Source: Xanthostigma xanthostigma
Lineage: Eukaryota > Arthropoda > Insecta > Raphidioptera > Raphidiidae
Assembly: GCA_963575645.1 (NCBI GenBank)
Contig: OY754464.1
Span: 73,196,948 to 73,260,947 of the forward strand
Direction: 5' to 3'
Length of the DNA stretch: 64,000 bases
The position numbers and the translations under genes were made by a program. The notes under the pieces are model-generated. The model had not been told where the DNA came from. It searched no databases and saw nothing but the letters and a program-made list of their open reading frames with translations. Shown piece by piece: positions 1 through 11,840 of this stretch (the first letter of the stretch is position 1; each line of letters opens with the position of its first letter).

Positions 1-301
1 ACAGAGTAGTCCGATTTTGATAATTATTTTTTTGTTTGAAAGGGTATACCCCGAAGTTGGTCCCATATAAATTTGGTAAAAAAATTCCAACCCTAAGGGT
101 AGGAAAACAGGGGATGATTGATTGTTCACTCACTGATTGTAATGTATAACCACACATAACTTTTTACAGAGTGGTCCAATTTTGATAATTATTTTTTTAT
201 TGGATAGGGTATACCTCGAGGTTGGTCTCATATAAATTTGGAAAAAAAATTCCTACCCTAAGGATGGGAAAATAGGGGTGATTTATTGTTCACTCACAGA
301 T
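1..301. repeat. Two tandem copies of a ~165-bp repeat
   Basis: The block beginning at position 1 (acagagtagtccgattttga) recurs at 166 with about 90% identity by eye, including the later segments 'tttattgttcactcac' and 'cctaaggatggg'. The window starts inside the array, so there may be more units upstream. No coding potential is seen. It looks like a short satellite or a tandemly duplicated transposon segment. Confidence 0.8.
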
Positions 302-360
302 TTTCATGCTGAGTTGTGTATTACAATTATAAATTATATAGCCACAAAAAATTATAAAAT

Positions 361-853
361 AAAAACTTTTTAACAAAAAAATTAAACCGCCGAAAAACTA
401 AAAAGCAAAAAATAATAAATCTTTTTATTTAACTAAGTTCTATCTAAGTAGTTGAACGTATGTGACAGTATAGTATATCTAAGTAATTTTGAGTCGGCGT
501 CAAACCATCAATGAACAAAGATCACTAAAAGAAATAACCAAATTAAATTAACAATGATACGTGAAATCTCCAGCGATAAACATTAACATTCCAAACATGC
601 GCTCTCCACACGACCACTCGCAAAGACGTGTGCCCTCAGTGTGCCCGTTCGGGTTGCTCTGTCGCTGACATTAACTTCGTGAACGCTCAGAGATTTCCGG
701 CGAAGGATTGTTGACGCCGACTCAAAATTACTTAGATATACTATACTGTCACATACGTTCAACTACTTAGATAGAACTTAGTTAAATAAAAAGATTTATT
801 ATTTTTTGCTTTTTAGTTTTTCGGCGGTTTAATTTTTTTGTTAAAAAGTTTTT
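361..853. mobile_element. Foldback element with ~143-bp inverted arms
   Basis: The left arm (361-503) is almost the exact reverse complement of the right arm (711-853). The arms contain 'ccgccgaaaaactaaaaagc' and the phrase 'gagtcggcgtcaa'. The 207-bp loop is GC-richer than the arms and shows no ORF. The element abuts a truncated TIR element on its right, so it probably inserted into that older repeat. It is non-coding and probably a non-autonomous DNA transposon or foldback element. Confidence 0.85.
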
Positions 854-854
854 T

Positions 855-1268
855 TAATAATAAAAAGCTCTTTTATATCATCATTTTATTTTTTTTTTGT
901 ACAAAAATAAAACAAAAAAACAACTCCATCTGTTTGGAAACATTTCATTCAAAAATTGTGTGACTGGTATGACGTATGCGCGTTGGTAAATCAGTGACCC
1001 AATGTCTTTAGGTTCAACACGAATAGGCGGAGATATTTGATCTCGCACCATATTTAAGTATTTTTGGGAATTTAATGTCCCATTAATAAATAAGTCCGAT
1101 TATGTTGTAATCATTTGAATATTTTCTTCGGTAGTATAGGTATACACATTCATTTTGCAAAAGAATATTATCTGTCAAATTGAAAAACAAGATTTCAAGG
1201 CTCACTCTGATCTAGTTTTTTTTCCCAATGTTAATTTCCCTATGTGCACCTTACGTGTTTACATACTG
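855..1268 (+). mobile_element. Truncated right part of the 19761-20945 TIR element
   Basis: From about 1072 the sequence follows 20757-20945 closely (aatgtcccattaataaa..., then 'cctatgtgcaccttacgtg') and ends at the same terminus, TACATACTG, followed by TA. The poly-T stretch and 'gaataggcggagatatttga' match 19920-20030. The left end is missing, replaced by the foldback at 361-853. Short ORFs inside it are not conserved in the sister copy. Confidence 0.8.
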
Positions 1269-1269
1269 T

Positions 1270-2838
1270 ATATAAAAATTTATTTTGTTACATTGCATTT
1301 TGCACTACTGTATGGCGTAGGGTCTACACTAACATTGCACGATTAAATGTGATAACCAGGATCGGACTCCGGAGTCGTTGTATGGTAACCTGAGCCGTTT
1401 CTAATGCAATATCCAGCTGTGTCAATGTAGGGTGTTGGTTCATAGACGCGCCTTTAAGTAAGGTGTCAATGGCATTATGGCGTATGAGCAATTGACCGAA
1501 CATGTAGTTGACGAGATTTGTGTGATTTTGTGTAGGCGTTTAATTTTGCGTTACCAAGGTGTCCCTTATATTTCCAAGCCGTTGAACGTTACAGAAAATT
1601 TCGTAGCTCAAGAGGATTTGCTTAACTCTTTCAGGTTTGGTGGTCAGTTATCTAACCACCTATTCTAGATTTTGCACATACCGCTAAACTAGCGGTATGT
1701 GCTCTATTATCGCTTTGCGCTTCAGAGCTGACTTTCGTTCATACAAGAAATTATATCCAGGTTAATTTGCACGAAATCCATTCAAATTGAAGTTTTTTAA
1801 AAAGAAGAGATTTTGTTCTATAAACCGGAACAATTTGTAAATTGATTCAGGTTCATAATTAGTCCAAAATTGTAATTGAAAATCTCGAATAGTAGTTGTC
1901 GGTTGATCTGTACGTACGTATGTACGTACGTCAGAGCTCTACAGATCGCAATTTTGGACGGATCGCCTTGGTTTATATTTTATTCACTTTGCTTACTATC
2001 AGAGTAGAACCCTATTTAAGTTCAATGAAATGCGTTCAGTAGTTTAATTTTTAGAAACAGTTTTTATTTTATTATTTTTTGACAGCTAATAGTTTGAAAA
2101 AACAATATAATAATCACTGTGTAAATACTGTGTAAATTTCCATAAAACAAGTGCTACTATTCTATACCGTAATAACACCGGCTCACCTAGCAAGCTTCGT
2201 GGCGTAATGGTTATGCCTTTAGATCCGCAAGGGCAAACTTAAAAAAAAAAAAAATAATTTTTAATTATTTATTTCTTTAAATTTTTAAATCTTTTTAAAT
2301 TTTTTAAAAATATTTTTCCAACTGTTTTTTTTTTATCATACAGTGGAAAACTTGCGGGAAGTGCACTTATGGTTTTGCCCAACTATTTTAAAACATATTT
2401 TCACGTTATCTATTGACAATTTGTGGTTAATTTATTAACGACCGTATTCCACGTAAGCCTCAGGTGATCATTTTTCTTTTTTCATTTTTTTCATAATAAA
2501 TAAACCCTATCTAAACTTAAATGCAGTTTTTTTTATTTATGAAATCTATAAGCCGTGGCTTAAAGAGTTAAAAACAGTAAATACAATGACTGAGTATGCC
2601 TTTGTTTTCGTTTTCTTGCCCTGCAATACTAAGATCCCAAGCGCATTCGTCACTGATGTGGCTGCCATATTTAAACGAATATTTATTTGACATATCAAAT
2701 GTGTTTTCCTTGCGAATGCATCGATTTAGCAAGCAGCGATTACTAAATTATATGCATAAGTAAAGATGGGATGTTTCGAGTGAAAAAAGTCAAACTATAT
2801 CTCGAGATGTCTCGAGCGTTTTTTAAAATGATTAATAT
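1270..2838. other. No gene recognised; AT-rich spacer
   Basis: This stretch holds a short palindromic GTAC run (about 1913-1930), A/T homopolymers near 2240-2340, and a 63-codon ORF (1477-1668) with no recognisable motif. A weak tRNA-like head (ggcgtaatggttatgcc, near 2201) precedes the poly-A stretch but lacks a convincing B box. Nothing here can be supported as a gene. Confidence 0.5.
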
Positions 2839-2840
2839 AA

Positions 2841-3660
2841 CTTTAATGTTTCACAACTATACACTTCACAATAGGTTAATAAACACATAAATAAATGCAC
2901 AAGAGCAAACTGTAGACATGTACCTAGTAATACTCCACGTTTATAGGTTAGGTATTTTGATCTATGTGGCGGCCATTATTATTTAAAATGTTTAGTATGA
3001 TTTTTGTACCTACGAGTTACAACTTATAATTCACTATCCAGTAATAAATTATTATACTGTACACCCTTTCTTTAATTTTTTTAGAACACTGCATGCAATT
3101 GTCTCTCTCAGATTGCATTTCACATTATTGAGTATGATTACTTATGCCCATATTAAATTTATTCATTAGAATAAAATTTAAATTCAACTCACCAGTCAAA
3201 GTATTAGGTAGAAAAGTTAGTTAAAGAGTAACTATAGACTACACTATACTCCTTGCTCTTTTTGTTGAATATGATGACGTTCACCCAAAAATCCAACCGA
3301 TTGCGTTGTGTAAACGTCAAAAGAAAGTTTCACAGAATAATAATTTTTTATCCCAACCCAATTGCACACATTCCACTAACTTTAATGTTTCACAACTATA
3401 CACTCCACTAAAGGTTAATAAAACACATAAATAAATTCACAAAAAACAAACTGTGGACATATAGTAATACTCCACGTTTATAGGTTAGGTATTATGATCA
3501 TGTAGTGGCCATTATTATTTTATCAGGCGAATAAATTTTTATATCCTCAAAGTAAGACAGAATAGGTTTATATCTTTAGTAAACATAATTATGTTGGGTG
3601 AATTGTATTATCGCTATTTATTCGGAGGAATAGCTACCTGAACATCGAATGAACCGAATA
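2841..3660. repeat. Dispersed repeat family B, two direct copies
   Basis: The phrase 'ctttaatgtttcacaactat' starts copies at 2841 and 3380 (spacing about 539 bp). Both run on through 'actccacgtttataggttag' and 'ggccattattatt'. The segment 3140-3360 is the reverse complement of 39540-39780 and of 11285-11465. A further inverted copy lies at 23700-23990. Copies carry the same order of blocks and no coding region, so this looks like one non-autonomous mobile family present at least five times. Confidence 0.75.
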
Positions 3661-4164
3661 AATCACAAAATATGGCCATTAGTCTTTTGTATGCGTCTGT
3701 TGTATGAAGCACTGCATGTAGGTTATTCTCTCAAGTCCCGTAATCGAAAACTAGAGCCAAATTCATTCGTTATAATAATCATACAGAAAACATCATGTAC
3801 ACTGGAATGCATAGACAGATAGAATGAATTGTGTTTTCGATAATCCTAACGTATTACACAGTATCTTATAGAATTATTATGAAGCACCGTTTGTAGATAA
3901 CTCTCTTAAGATTGATTATCGAAATCGAGAGCAAATTCATTTGAGAGTTGAGACCATATATTTAATAATTAACTATATGAATCATTGTCTATCTACTCAG
4001 TGTGCGGTGAGTGAAGGCAACAAAGCGATTCTAAATAAACATTCGTCTGTTTCTTCGATGTAATTCCCTGATTTCTCCGATGACAGGATTGGTTAATGTA
4101 CTTGCATTCAATCTGAATAAAGTATCTCTGTTTCAAAAACTTTGTCTTTTTCTATGACGTTAAC

Positions 4165-4264
4165 ATGGGCGTACCCAGCTTTTGGTCCAGGAGGGGACAA
4201 ATTAGATTTTTTTTTTAAGCCGGGTCCCCCGTGCTTGTTTTGCCCTCCTGGATACGCCAGTGCT
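4165..4264. mobile_element. Possible tiny TIR element
   Basis: The left end 'gggcgtacccag...aggaggg' faces 'ccctcctggatacgcc' at about 4241, giving inverted ends around a roughly 60-bp T-rich core. No clear target duplication is visible, so this is a weak call. It could equally be a transposon end fragment. Confidence 0.35.
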
Positions 4265-5208
4265 TATACGTCGTAAAAAAAGACAGAAGTATATGTTTGC
4301 ACCCTAATGGTTCGATTGCGATTTTCTTACTATGCTCAGTATAGAATAAAAGTATATCGTTGAGACATTTATTCACACCTCGTAATATTATCATGCGAAG
4401 GATCATTTCGTACGAATCATTCGATATCATTCGATTATTAAAATCAACGATTATTCCCAACTCTACACATAAGTATTATTATTATTGGTCATTCGCGATG
4501 ATAGCGTTATTTATATCTGAGGATAAATGCGAGGTGCAGACGGTACGCTCGAGGCAGCGAAAGTGGTTACTGCATTGCAAATGGAGGAGATGCGTTTTAT
4601 CACACGCCTTGTAAATTTACCTGAAACCAGTTGGACATAGTATTAACTGATCGTCTCAAATTAATCACGACCGCGTCGAACTTACAGTATGGAGGGTAGA
4701 GGTTAAGGAGAACCATTTCCGTGTACGAAAAAGTGTCCGTCAAAAAGCCATGAATTAGGGGACCGCCACTGTCACAAAAGGATAAATTTTAAAGTATGGA
4801 GGATATTTTAAAGCAAGCGTATGGAGCATAGAATGGAGGGTAAAAATGATTAGAGTAGGAAAGAAAAGTAAACGAAGAAAGAAGAATTTTCGCTTTTTTA
4901 TGTCGCACTTTTCGAAAGTAAAACATAAAAAATAAGAAAACAATATGATATAAAAATAATTTTTGATTTAAATGTCATTTTTAAACGTGCTATTATGCAT
5001 TTAGTAATAAATAAACGATTGTATCGATATGAACAAACGACAGATAAGTTATACAATTTGTTTTAAATAGATTTATGAAAGTGACAAATATAATCGGTTG
5101 CTTTCAATTGTACCTATGCCTAAAGACATTTTCCAATTTTCTAATCTTGCTGGTGTCTGTAAATATATATAAACAAAAAAATGTTGAATTTTCTAATTTA
5201 TAATAGTA

Positions 5209-5676
5209 TATTGTGCGACTAGTGAGAGAAGGAGAAGATTCCATGAGCGTAAAACGCACGCGAGTGGAATATTCTCCTTCGATCAATGGTCGCACATAAT
5301 ATTTTATTCAACTAGCACGAGTAATATGTAACCGGGGCCTTGATAAAAGAGGGAAAAATAATAAATCACTTCATTGATTGACGTACCCAGCGCCCTCGAT
5401 ACACACAAGATGGCCATGACTTTCGCTGAACTGCGATGCTGTTTTCATATATACAATACCGCCTACCACGTTCCTATTGGTCCAGAAGCTGCGTGCAGTT
5501 TTTTTTCATTATTGCACGCTTGGGCTTGCTACTGAGTTTCTATTGGTCCAGAAAATTCATTATCACACTGTACGGCTCATTATTAGCACTCTACGCGTCA
5601 ACATGAAGTAATTTATTATTTCTCCCGAATTTAGCAGGGCCCCGAAATTACATATTACTCACGCGTGTTGAATCAA
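5209..5676 (+). repeat. Dispersed repeat family C, copy 1
   Basis: Almost all of this segment is present in reverse complement at 58450-58897. Landmarks are 'gtgcgactagtgagagaagg', 'cattgattgacgtaccca', 'cctattggtccaga' and the right edge 'tcacgcgtgttgaat'. Inside the left end, GAGAAGGAGAAGATTCC pairs with GGAATATTCTCCTTC, forming a terminal hairpin. It is non-coding. The superfamily is not clear to me. Confidence 0.8.
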
Positions 5677-6088
5677 AAAAATTATATAAGTTTAAAAGCG
5701 TTAATTGAATAAATATTTTGTAAAAAGTTATTTTACATACTGTTGGCTGGAAAAAGGACACATACTGAGGTGTACTATTTTTCGTTTTACGCCCACTTGG
5801 GTAACTTTTCACAGCACAAATTTTTCCCATTATCGTTCTATTATTTTAAAAAGTTTTATAAGAGTAAAAACTATAAAATGACTAAAAAATACAGCAGTAT
5901 TATAAACGACTCTAATCATTACAAATACCAGATATACAAATACTAAATTTTCCAACTCAGCGCATTTCAATTCGTTTATAACTGTCATGGAGGGTAAACA
6001 ACTGCTAAATTCATTTTATACACGGACGCAGCGCTAGCGCCATTCCGGACGAATTTTCAACTGTTATTTACAGAGCATTAATAGATGG

Positions 6089-6430
6089 TAGAGCTGTAAC
6101 AAACCGTATGTATTCGTTACTGAGTAACAGTTACACCGTCTGACTTGAAGTAACGAATCGTTACTTACAAATTAATTTCGTTACTCGCATATGTCGTATC
6201 CATGTCAGTTCGACTCGTTTGATGCGGTTATACGTTATACGAACGAAGTCATACCGCATCACGTATGCGACACGCCTCGATGCGATGGCACATGCTTGAT
6301 GCTGTTAGTACACGATTGTATGTCGTATGAAAAGTAACGAGTAACGTAACGATACGAAAGTAACGGGTACTGGTTCTTTAAGTAACGAATACATACGGGT
6401 ACACAATTTCTCGTTACTTTTACAGCTCTA
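6089..6430. mobile_element. hAT-type MITE (342 bp)
   Basis: It starts TAGAGCTGTAAC and ends with the inverse, TTACAGCTCTA. It is flanked on both sides by the same 8 bp, ATAGATGG (6081-6088 and 6431-6438). An 8-bp target duplication with TAGAG ends is the hAT signature. The inner ends are also inverted (gtatgtattcgttac / gtaacgaatacatac), and the interior is rich in GTAACG motifs. No transposase ORF is present, so it is non-autonomous. Confidence 0.92.
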
Positions 6431-6504
6431 ATAGATGGACACTTTTTCAACTTATCTCCCATATAACATTGTCCTCCTTACCTCCACCCTCCATACTGTC
6501 TAGG

Positions 6505-7705
6505 TAAGCACGTCAAGTTCATAAAGTCGTTTTATCGAATTTGCATGTAACGTCTAATTATTCGCATTATGACACACGTAGAAACGAATTTACGGAAAAC
6601 ATCGGGAGCTCTATGACTCAACTATTTTTTTTTTGTAAATTATATACATATTTCTTTAATAAAAATACAATATTTTGCATAAATAACAGAAATTTTTGAG
6701 CTTATTATTGAAATCACGGGTTTTAGATCTAGCCTCAGGAAATACCGGGACTTTTCTCGGTGGGCCGGTCCAGTTCAGTCTGGATTTTTTTCTTTTTAGT
6801 TACACGGCCTCGTAGAGGCTTTTGGCAATGTTCCTATACCTACCTCTGTAAAATTGGTCGTTTAAAAGTTATGGCGTTTTTAAGTTTTTTTTTTTTAATA
6901 ATATAAACAAACTAAAAGTGATATAGGGTTGCGGATTATCGGAATCGATTCAGCTTGACTTTTTCTATAAGTTTGGTTAATATAAAACGGGCCAAAAATC
7001 GTTCAGTGTGTTTAAAAAAAAGTTGCAGATTGGCAGGATGCATGAAAAAATTACGATATTTGGAAAAATATATAAATATCCCTGATATGCTTAATATTGA
7101 CGTGTCTTATGTAAAAAAGCTCGCTGTATCGATTGGGCCTATAAGGGAAAATTCGTATCTCGATTAGTTCTGACGCTATGACGGTTTAAAATTTTTTGAC
7201 TTTTTAAATTCATTTTTACTAGTCTATCCATGGCTTCGTTCGAGTTAAAAAATACCCTATATTTAAGCACTAGTTTATCGATATATATCAGGTCATCGAA
7301 ATATCATCGATATTTTTTATAAATATCGGTATTATAATTTTTAGATAGTCTGTCCAATATTCATTAATTCGATATCAGTAACCAAATATAATAATGACTT
7401 TCACTCGAGTTCGAAACACAATAAAAATGAGCTACTGAACTACAACTGACAATTAAAATTAATTATCAGCGATGATCATAGAACAGGTCGATTGTTGTCG
7501 GCCATTCTTTTTAAAATAACATTATACCTATAACTGACTGCTCCAATTATCAATATTAAATTATTTATTTGTACATGACAAGAATGACTAAACACATAAC
7601 TGACCTTAAAATTTCACAGTTGTGTTTTAAACCTCTCAAATCTAATTCATTTTTACATCTTTCAAAATGAGATTTGTAAAAGTTAGCTGCTCTGATTTTA
7701 TTAGT
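6505..7705. other. No gene recognised
   Basis: AT-rich sequence with short palindromic ATCGATA runs near 7275-7335 and a 70-codon ORF (6955-7167) that has no motif I recognise and no second copy in the window. No repeat boundary could be defined here. Confidence 0.45.
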
Positions 7706-7708
7706 GTA

Positions 7709-8880
7709 CTAGCTGATACCCGTCCGCTTCGCTGGACGGTACATAATTCATTTGTCACAATTATAGAATTGAACCTCGGTGTAATATTCTTGAAATAAAA
7801 AGAATAACGTTTTTAACTAAAAAGTTTTAATTCTTTATTCGATGAATCTCTGGTTACAATAGGGTATATGCATGCATTTTTTTATATTTTTAATTCACTT
7901 TTTACGTCATTATAACACCATAAAAAATAAAAACACTCTTGGAAATGTTCAAATTAATTATTAAAATAAATTTTAAAACATCGATAAAATTCGACTTGTT
8001 TGAACGCCGCCATTTTTCGCGGGTCTTGTGTTACGTCACATGGCACGTTCTGTCAGTTCAGTGTTTGTTACTATAGTTTTACAGTTATTTTATAACAATT
8101 TTCAGTTTTAATAGCCATTCAGACGATGGAAAAAGGTAAAAAACCATTTTATAGGTATTGCCTTGTACCAAAGTGCATAAATACACCCGATAAAATGTTT
8201 TTTTCGGTGCCAAGAGATGCGAAAACACGAAAACTATGGTGTAAAGTAATGAGAAGAGATGGATTTGTGGAAAAATATTCTGTCATCATGAATGCATCTA
8301 TTTTCGGTAGATTATCCGATTGTGCTTTGACAAAACCACTTTCAGTCATCGTCCTAGATGATTCCTAATTTCACCAAAACACTAAAATTGCACTAGCTAA
8401 TTTAAAACACTACAGGAATACAAATAAAAACTATTTGTCACTCAAACACTATTAGCGACGCCGAGAAATCAGATGACGTGACGTGCCATGTGACGTCACG
8501 TTTTGTTTCGACCAATAGTGATGCGTTTCGTAAAATTGAATTTCCCTCGCTTATTTTGCACTTTTTAATTAATATTTTTTACAATTAAAAGCTAACTAAA
8601 TAGTAAAATAATTGTTTAGTCATAATGTCCGGACAATAAAGATTCTTGGAAAAAAAATCATGTAAATTTAAACCACATGCATATTCCCTATTGACACAAA
8701 TTATAATAAATTTTAATACCAAAATCATTAGTTACATAATCCAATATTATATTACTTATATTTAATAGTTATCAAAACTAAATACATTACACTTGGTAAA
8801 CAAGAAAGTATGTATATATGTATAGTATTTTATTATTCATAATCCCTAGAAAACGGGTCAGTCAGTCAGTGAATCTGTAA
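7709..8880 (-). mobile_element. Candidate Helitron, 3' end at 7709 (left limit firm, right limit guessed)
   Basis: Read on the minus strand, the sequence ends with a GC hairpin (ccgtccagcgaagcggacgg), then CTAG followed by T. Helitrons typically end with a short hairpin before CTRR and insert between A and T. The 5' TC end was not found with confidence, and 8880 is only where unlike sequence seems to resume. A THAP-like coding fragment lies inside on the plus strand, which would fit gene-fragment capture. 'acgtcacatggcacgt' (8033) and 'acgtgccatgtgacgt' (8481) form an internal inverted pair around the fragment. Confidence 0.5.
8126..8368 (+). pseudogene. Truncated THAP-domain protein fragment
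   Basis: An ATG at 8126 opens an 80-residue frame. Its first half looks like a THAP DNA-binding domain. C-x4-C is present (YCLVPKC, residues 11-17), then the typical FF.VP (residues 26-30), a basic stretch, and R-x-x-W-C near residue 38. The second zinc-ligand pair (C-x2-H) and the AVPTIF-like end are missing, because the frame runs into unrelated residues after about position 52. THAP domains occur in P-element transposases and in host regulators derived from them. It sits inside a candidate Helitron, so a captured or decayed exon is more likely than a working gene. Confidence 0.55.
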
Positions 8881-9308
8881 TTACATAAAGTCTCTTTCTC
8901 TGGAAATATTATATTGACCTTCCCATCTACACAACCATCCACCTCTGTTAGGTGTGGACAGCGCTATTAAATTTCTGTCTCACTTTAATTTATGTTTAAC
9001 TTAGAAAGTGACAAAAAAACAACAATACTGCCACTGTAAATTCTTGCATTAATCGTACAGAATGGCAGTATTAAAATCATTAGTCGTTATAAAGTACTTA
9101 AAAGTTTAATGGTACATCTCTGCAAATAGTGTCGGGAGAACTCTAACCGTTTTCGCTAGAGGAAAGGATGCTTGCATACTGACGACATTAGACAACATTT
9201 ATTATAAACTCTTCATGTAGGATTCAACCCATTTATTTCAGCCTTAGCCATTTTTAAAACGAGAGGCACGATATCATGGAGTATACGTGTACGCACCAAA
9301 GATTGTTA

Positions 9309-9682
9309 ATGCCGTTGCACACGAGGCTAGAAACGCTGCTAGATTCTTTGCTAGATTTGCCTACTAGTTTTCTAACACTGGTTTTCTTGATTGCTGTTAT
9401 GTGCTCGCTTCACACGAGACGTCTTTTCAAGCTAGGGCCTGTGGTCTGACTCTAAGCAGAATGACGCCATGTTGGTATGCTGCAGGCGTTTGTTCAAGCC
9501 GCCCACGTGTCAAGATCCTGTCTCACGATTGATTCTTGCTCATACCTATCAGCGGATCTAGCAAGGAAAATAGCCCCTGTTGTTGTTTTAAAACCTATCT
9601 TGTGAGCTAGCAGGCGAGCCCGCAGTGACGTCATTTCCAGCTTCATACCCAGCAGAACTCTAAGTAGTGTGTGCAGCGGCTT
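9309..9682. mobile_element. Possible PIF/Harbinger-type MITE
   Basis: The left end 'atgccgttgcacac' faces 'gtgtgcagcggctt' on the right, with TTA on both flanks (9306-9308 and 9683-9685). A 3-bp TTA/TAA duplication is typical of PIF/Harbinger. The inverted match is about 14 bp and imperfect. No ORF is present. Confidence 0.55.
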
Positions 9683-10410
9683 TTACTTACTGGATAATCC
9701 ATAGCGGTGTAAAACGTGTCCCTTAAGAACGAATGTGTGGCCAATGTCTTTCTCTCTCAACGTAGTACATAGAAATAGGCCTAACGCATACTCTATCCTT
9801 CTCAAATAGTGAACCTAAAAACAACTACAACGATATCACAGCGAAGGCATCAGTACAAATCGATGGCATGCACAATGTGTCGTGTGCGATATGGACAACG
9901 CCGGGCTTTACTGCTACTAGATAATAAATGGAAATTATAAAATACAGTGACATACAGTATATGCGCACAAGAGCGGATATCAAGTGGCTATATTATTCTG
10001 ACAAGAACACTTGTTGCACCGGCGGACCGTAAATAGAATGCGCACACCACACATAACCTAATGGCCTTAAGTTTTAATGAGCCGTGATATTCCGTACGGC
10101 ATAAATACATACCATATAACATAATATTATCTGTAGAAGTTATAGCTGTTTATTTAACCATTAATTAAATCTGCATTATTCAATCAGACCTATTTCGATG
10201 CTCGCTAAACGTATGGTTACCACAAGAAATTGACCTTGAATGTTACCACAGTGTTGATTACAGTTATAAGAAAAACAGGTCAAGGATGAATTCTCCGAGG
10301 ATTCCTTTCATAATCCGCTTCGGTTTTCTTGTAATCTTCACCAGTTTCTTTTGAACTGATACTTTCGTAGAAACATACTTTGTTGGTGAATTTTTATAAA
10401 ATAGTCTACA

Positions 10411-10610
10411 TCTATACTAATATATAAAGCTGAAGAGTTTGTTTCTTTGTTTGGTTGAATGCGTTAATCTCAGGAACTACTGGTTCGAATTGAAAGATTT
10501 TTTTGTTGGATAGCCCATTTATCGAGGAAGGCTATAAGACTATATAGTATCATGCTACGAGCGGAGCATCAATGAAAAATGTTGCAAAATGTAACTCAAA
10601 ATTAGTCCAT
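10411..10610 (+). mobile_element. Helitron 5' end
   Basis: After an A at 10410 the sequence starts TCTATACTAATATATAAAGC and continues with 'gaactactggttcgaatt' and 'ttggatagcccatttatcga'. This matches a Helitron 5' end widely seen in insect genomes, from memory of the family. A matching 3' hairpin plus CTAG was not found downstream. The sequence passes into another repeat by about 10710, so this is probably a fragment. Confidence 0.65.
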
Positions 10611-10711
10611 CCGACAAAAACTTTTGAACGGTAATTCCGATCATCATGAAATTGGGACATAACATTCATCTCAGTAAACTAAGATGAATGTGCGTAGTCA
10701 TGTCACTCCCC

Positions 10712-11159
10712 CCTCGCATAAGTCGTAGAAAACGCTAAATTTTGACGTTCCAAAAAAAAAACTTTAAGGATTATTCACAAATTTCCTCAAAAGTACGTAA
10801 AAACTTTTCGTCTTTCACTGTCATTTTTTGAATCTAACCAATCAGAAATCACGTCATAACAACTGGTGTAGAATTACTGTATTACCTACTATTTCACTTT
10901 GTATACACGACCCCGTAATTATTTTTTAAAGAACTTCGCCCAAACGTCCTCCCCTTTTCAGTCCGGAAAAAAAAAAACGCCAACGCATCGACACGACACG
11001 ACTACGTAATTGTTTTTTAAAGAGCTCCCCCCAGACGCTTTCCCCTTTAAAAATTAATTTTCCGCACTTAAACTGCTTATAATAAGTACTGTTACATGTT
11101 ATTTAAAATAATAATTGTGTATTTCCAATGAATATTTTGCACATCGAGTTATCGTACTC
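10712..11159 (+). mobile_element. Element G, copy lacking its left end
   Basis: It follows 51690-52349 block by block: 'aagtcgtagaaaac', 'accaatcagaaatcac', 'cacgaccccgtaatt', then the right terminus 'cacatcgagttatcgtact'. The internal 84-bp unit is present about twice here, against about four times in the other copy. The left terminal repeat is absent, apparently replaced by Helitron sequence. Confidence 0.75.
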
Positions 11160-11284
11160 TAACCAATTAAGCCTCATGGTTGTTACTTAAGAAACCGATT
11201 TATGATAAAAATATATAGGATCACCTCGGGATTTAAATCGATTTAGCTGTTTCCAAGAAGTTGGTGAACATACATAAAAAACAT

Positions 11285-11465
11285 ACATAGTGCAGTGTAT
11301 ATTTATTCTTTATCTAACTAACTGTTCTACCTGATAATTTTCTTAGTGAATTGAAAGTAAATTTTATTCTAACGAGTAAATTTGCTCCAAAATATTAGTA
11401 ACTTCTACGAGTATTAGTAACTACTATCTTTAATAGTGTTTGGTGAATATGGGCATCAATGTAAC
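11285..11465 (+). repeat. Repeat family B fragment
   Basis: 'tagtgcagtgtatatttatt', 'ttctacctgataatt' and 'gaatatgggcatcaatg' match 39636-39785 in the same orientation and 3140-3250 in inverted orientation. It is non-coding. Confidence 0.75.
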
Positions 11466-11469
11466 TAAT

Positions 11470-11840
11470 GTAATGATTATTATTATTATTATTTATTCAA
11501 TTACCAACAGACCGAAGTCCAATAACAGGTAAAATAAAAATAGTACGGACAACAGAAAAATAATACAAAAGAATAAAAAAAAGTAAAACAATAGATTAGA
11601 ATCTTAAAGACATACATTAATTTTTTATTTAATCTGACGATAAGTATCACTAAAAAAGTCAATATTGTATTTTTTAGCGCATAAATTACATAAATTGCAC
11701 ATGCGTTGAACGGGCGAATTATACATATACACTGTTTGAACCGTGGGTAAATCAAAAACGTTAGTTGATCGTAATCCAGGGCGTGGAACCGAAACTCTCA
11801 ACAAACCATGAAACTGACTGATGTTAGAAAACGACAAACA
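11470..11840 (-). mobile_element. 3' end of a non-LTR retrotransposon
   Basis: On the minus strand a 70-residue frame (11837-11625) runs to a stop. Its layout matches the C-terminal tail of jockey-like reverse transcriptase ORF2s, where a basic, Arg/Leu-rich segment (residues near QRMCNL) is followed by 'IDFFSDTYRQIK'. A 3' UTR follows, and then a short (ATT)n tail at about 11475-11495, the usual end of such elements. Everything upstream is missing, as expected of 5'-truncated insertions. Confidence 0.6.

Noticed and set aside
1477-1668. 63-codon ORF (MAYEQLTEHVVDEICVIL...) as a small gene
   Set aside because: Reasonable composition but no motif, no splice or polyA support and no second copy, so it could not be supported.
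2195-2260. tRNA-like head followed by poly-A
   Set aside because: 'ggcgtaatggttatgcc' resembles an A box, but no B box or cloverleaf could be drawn.
4690-6502. A large TIR element with ends GTATGGAGGGT at 4688 and ACCCTCCATAC at 6486
   Set aside because: About 45 bp do look inverted, but no target duplication was found. The interior contains other complete repeats, so the boundaries could not be defended.
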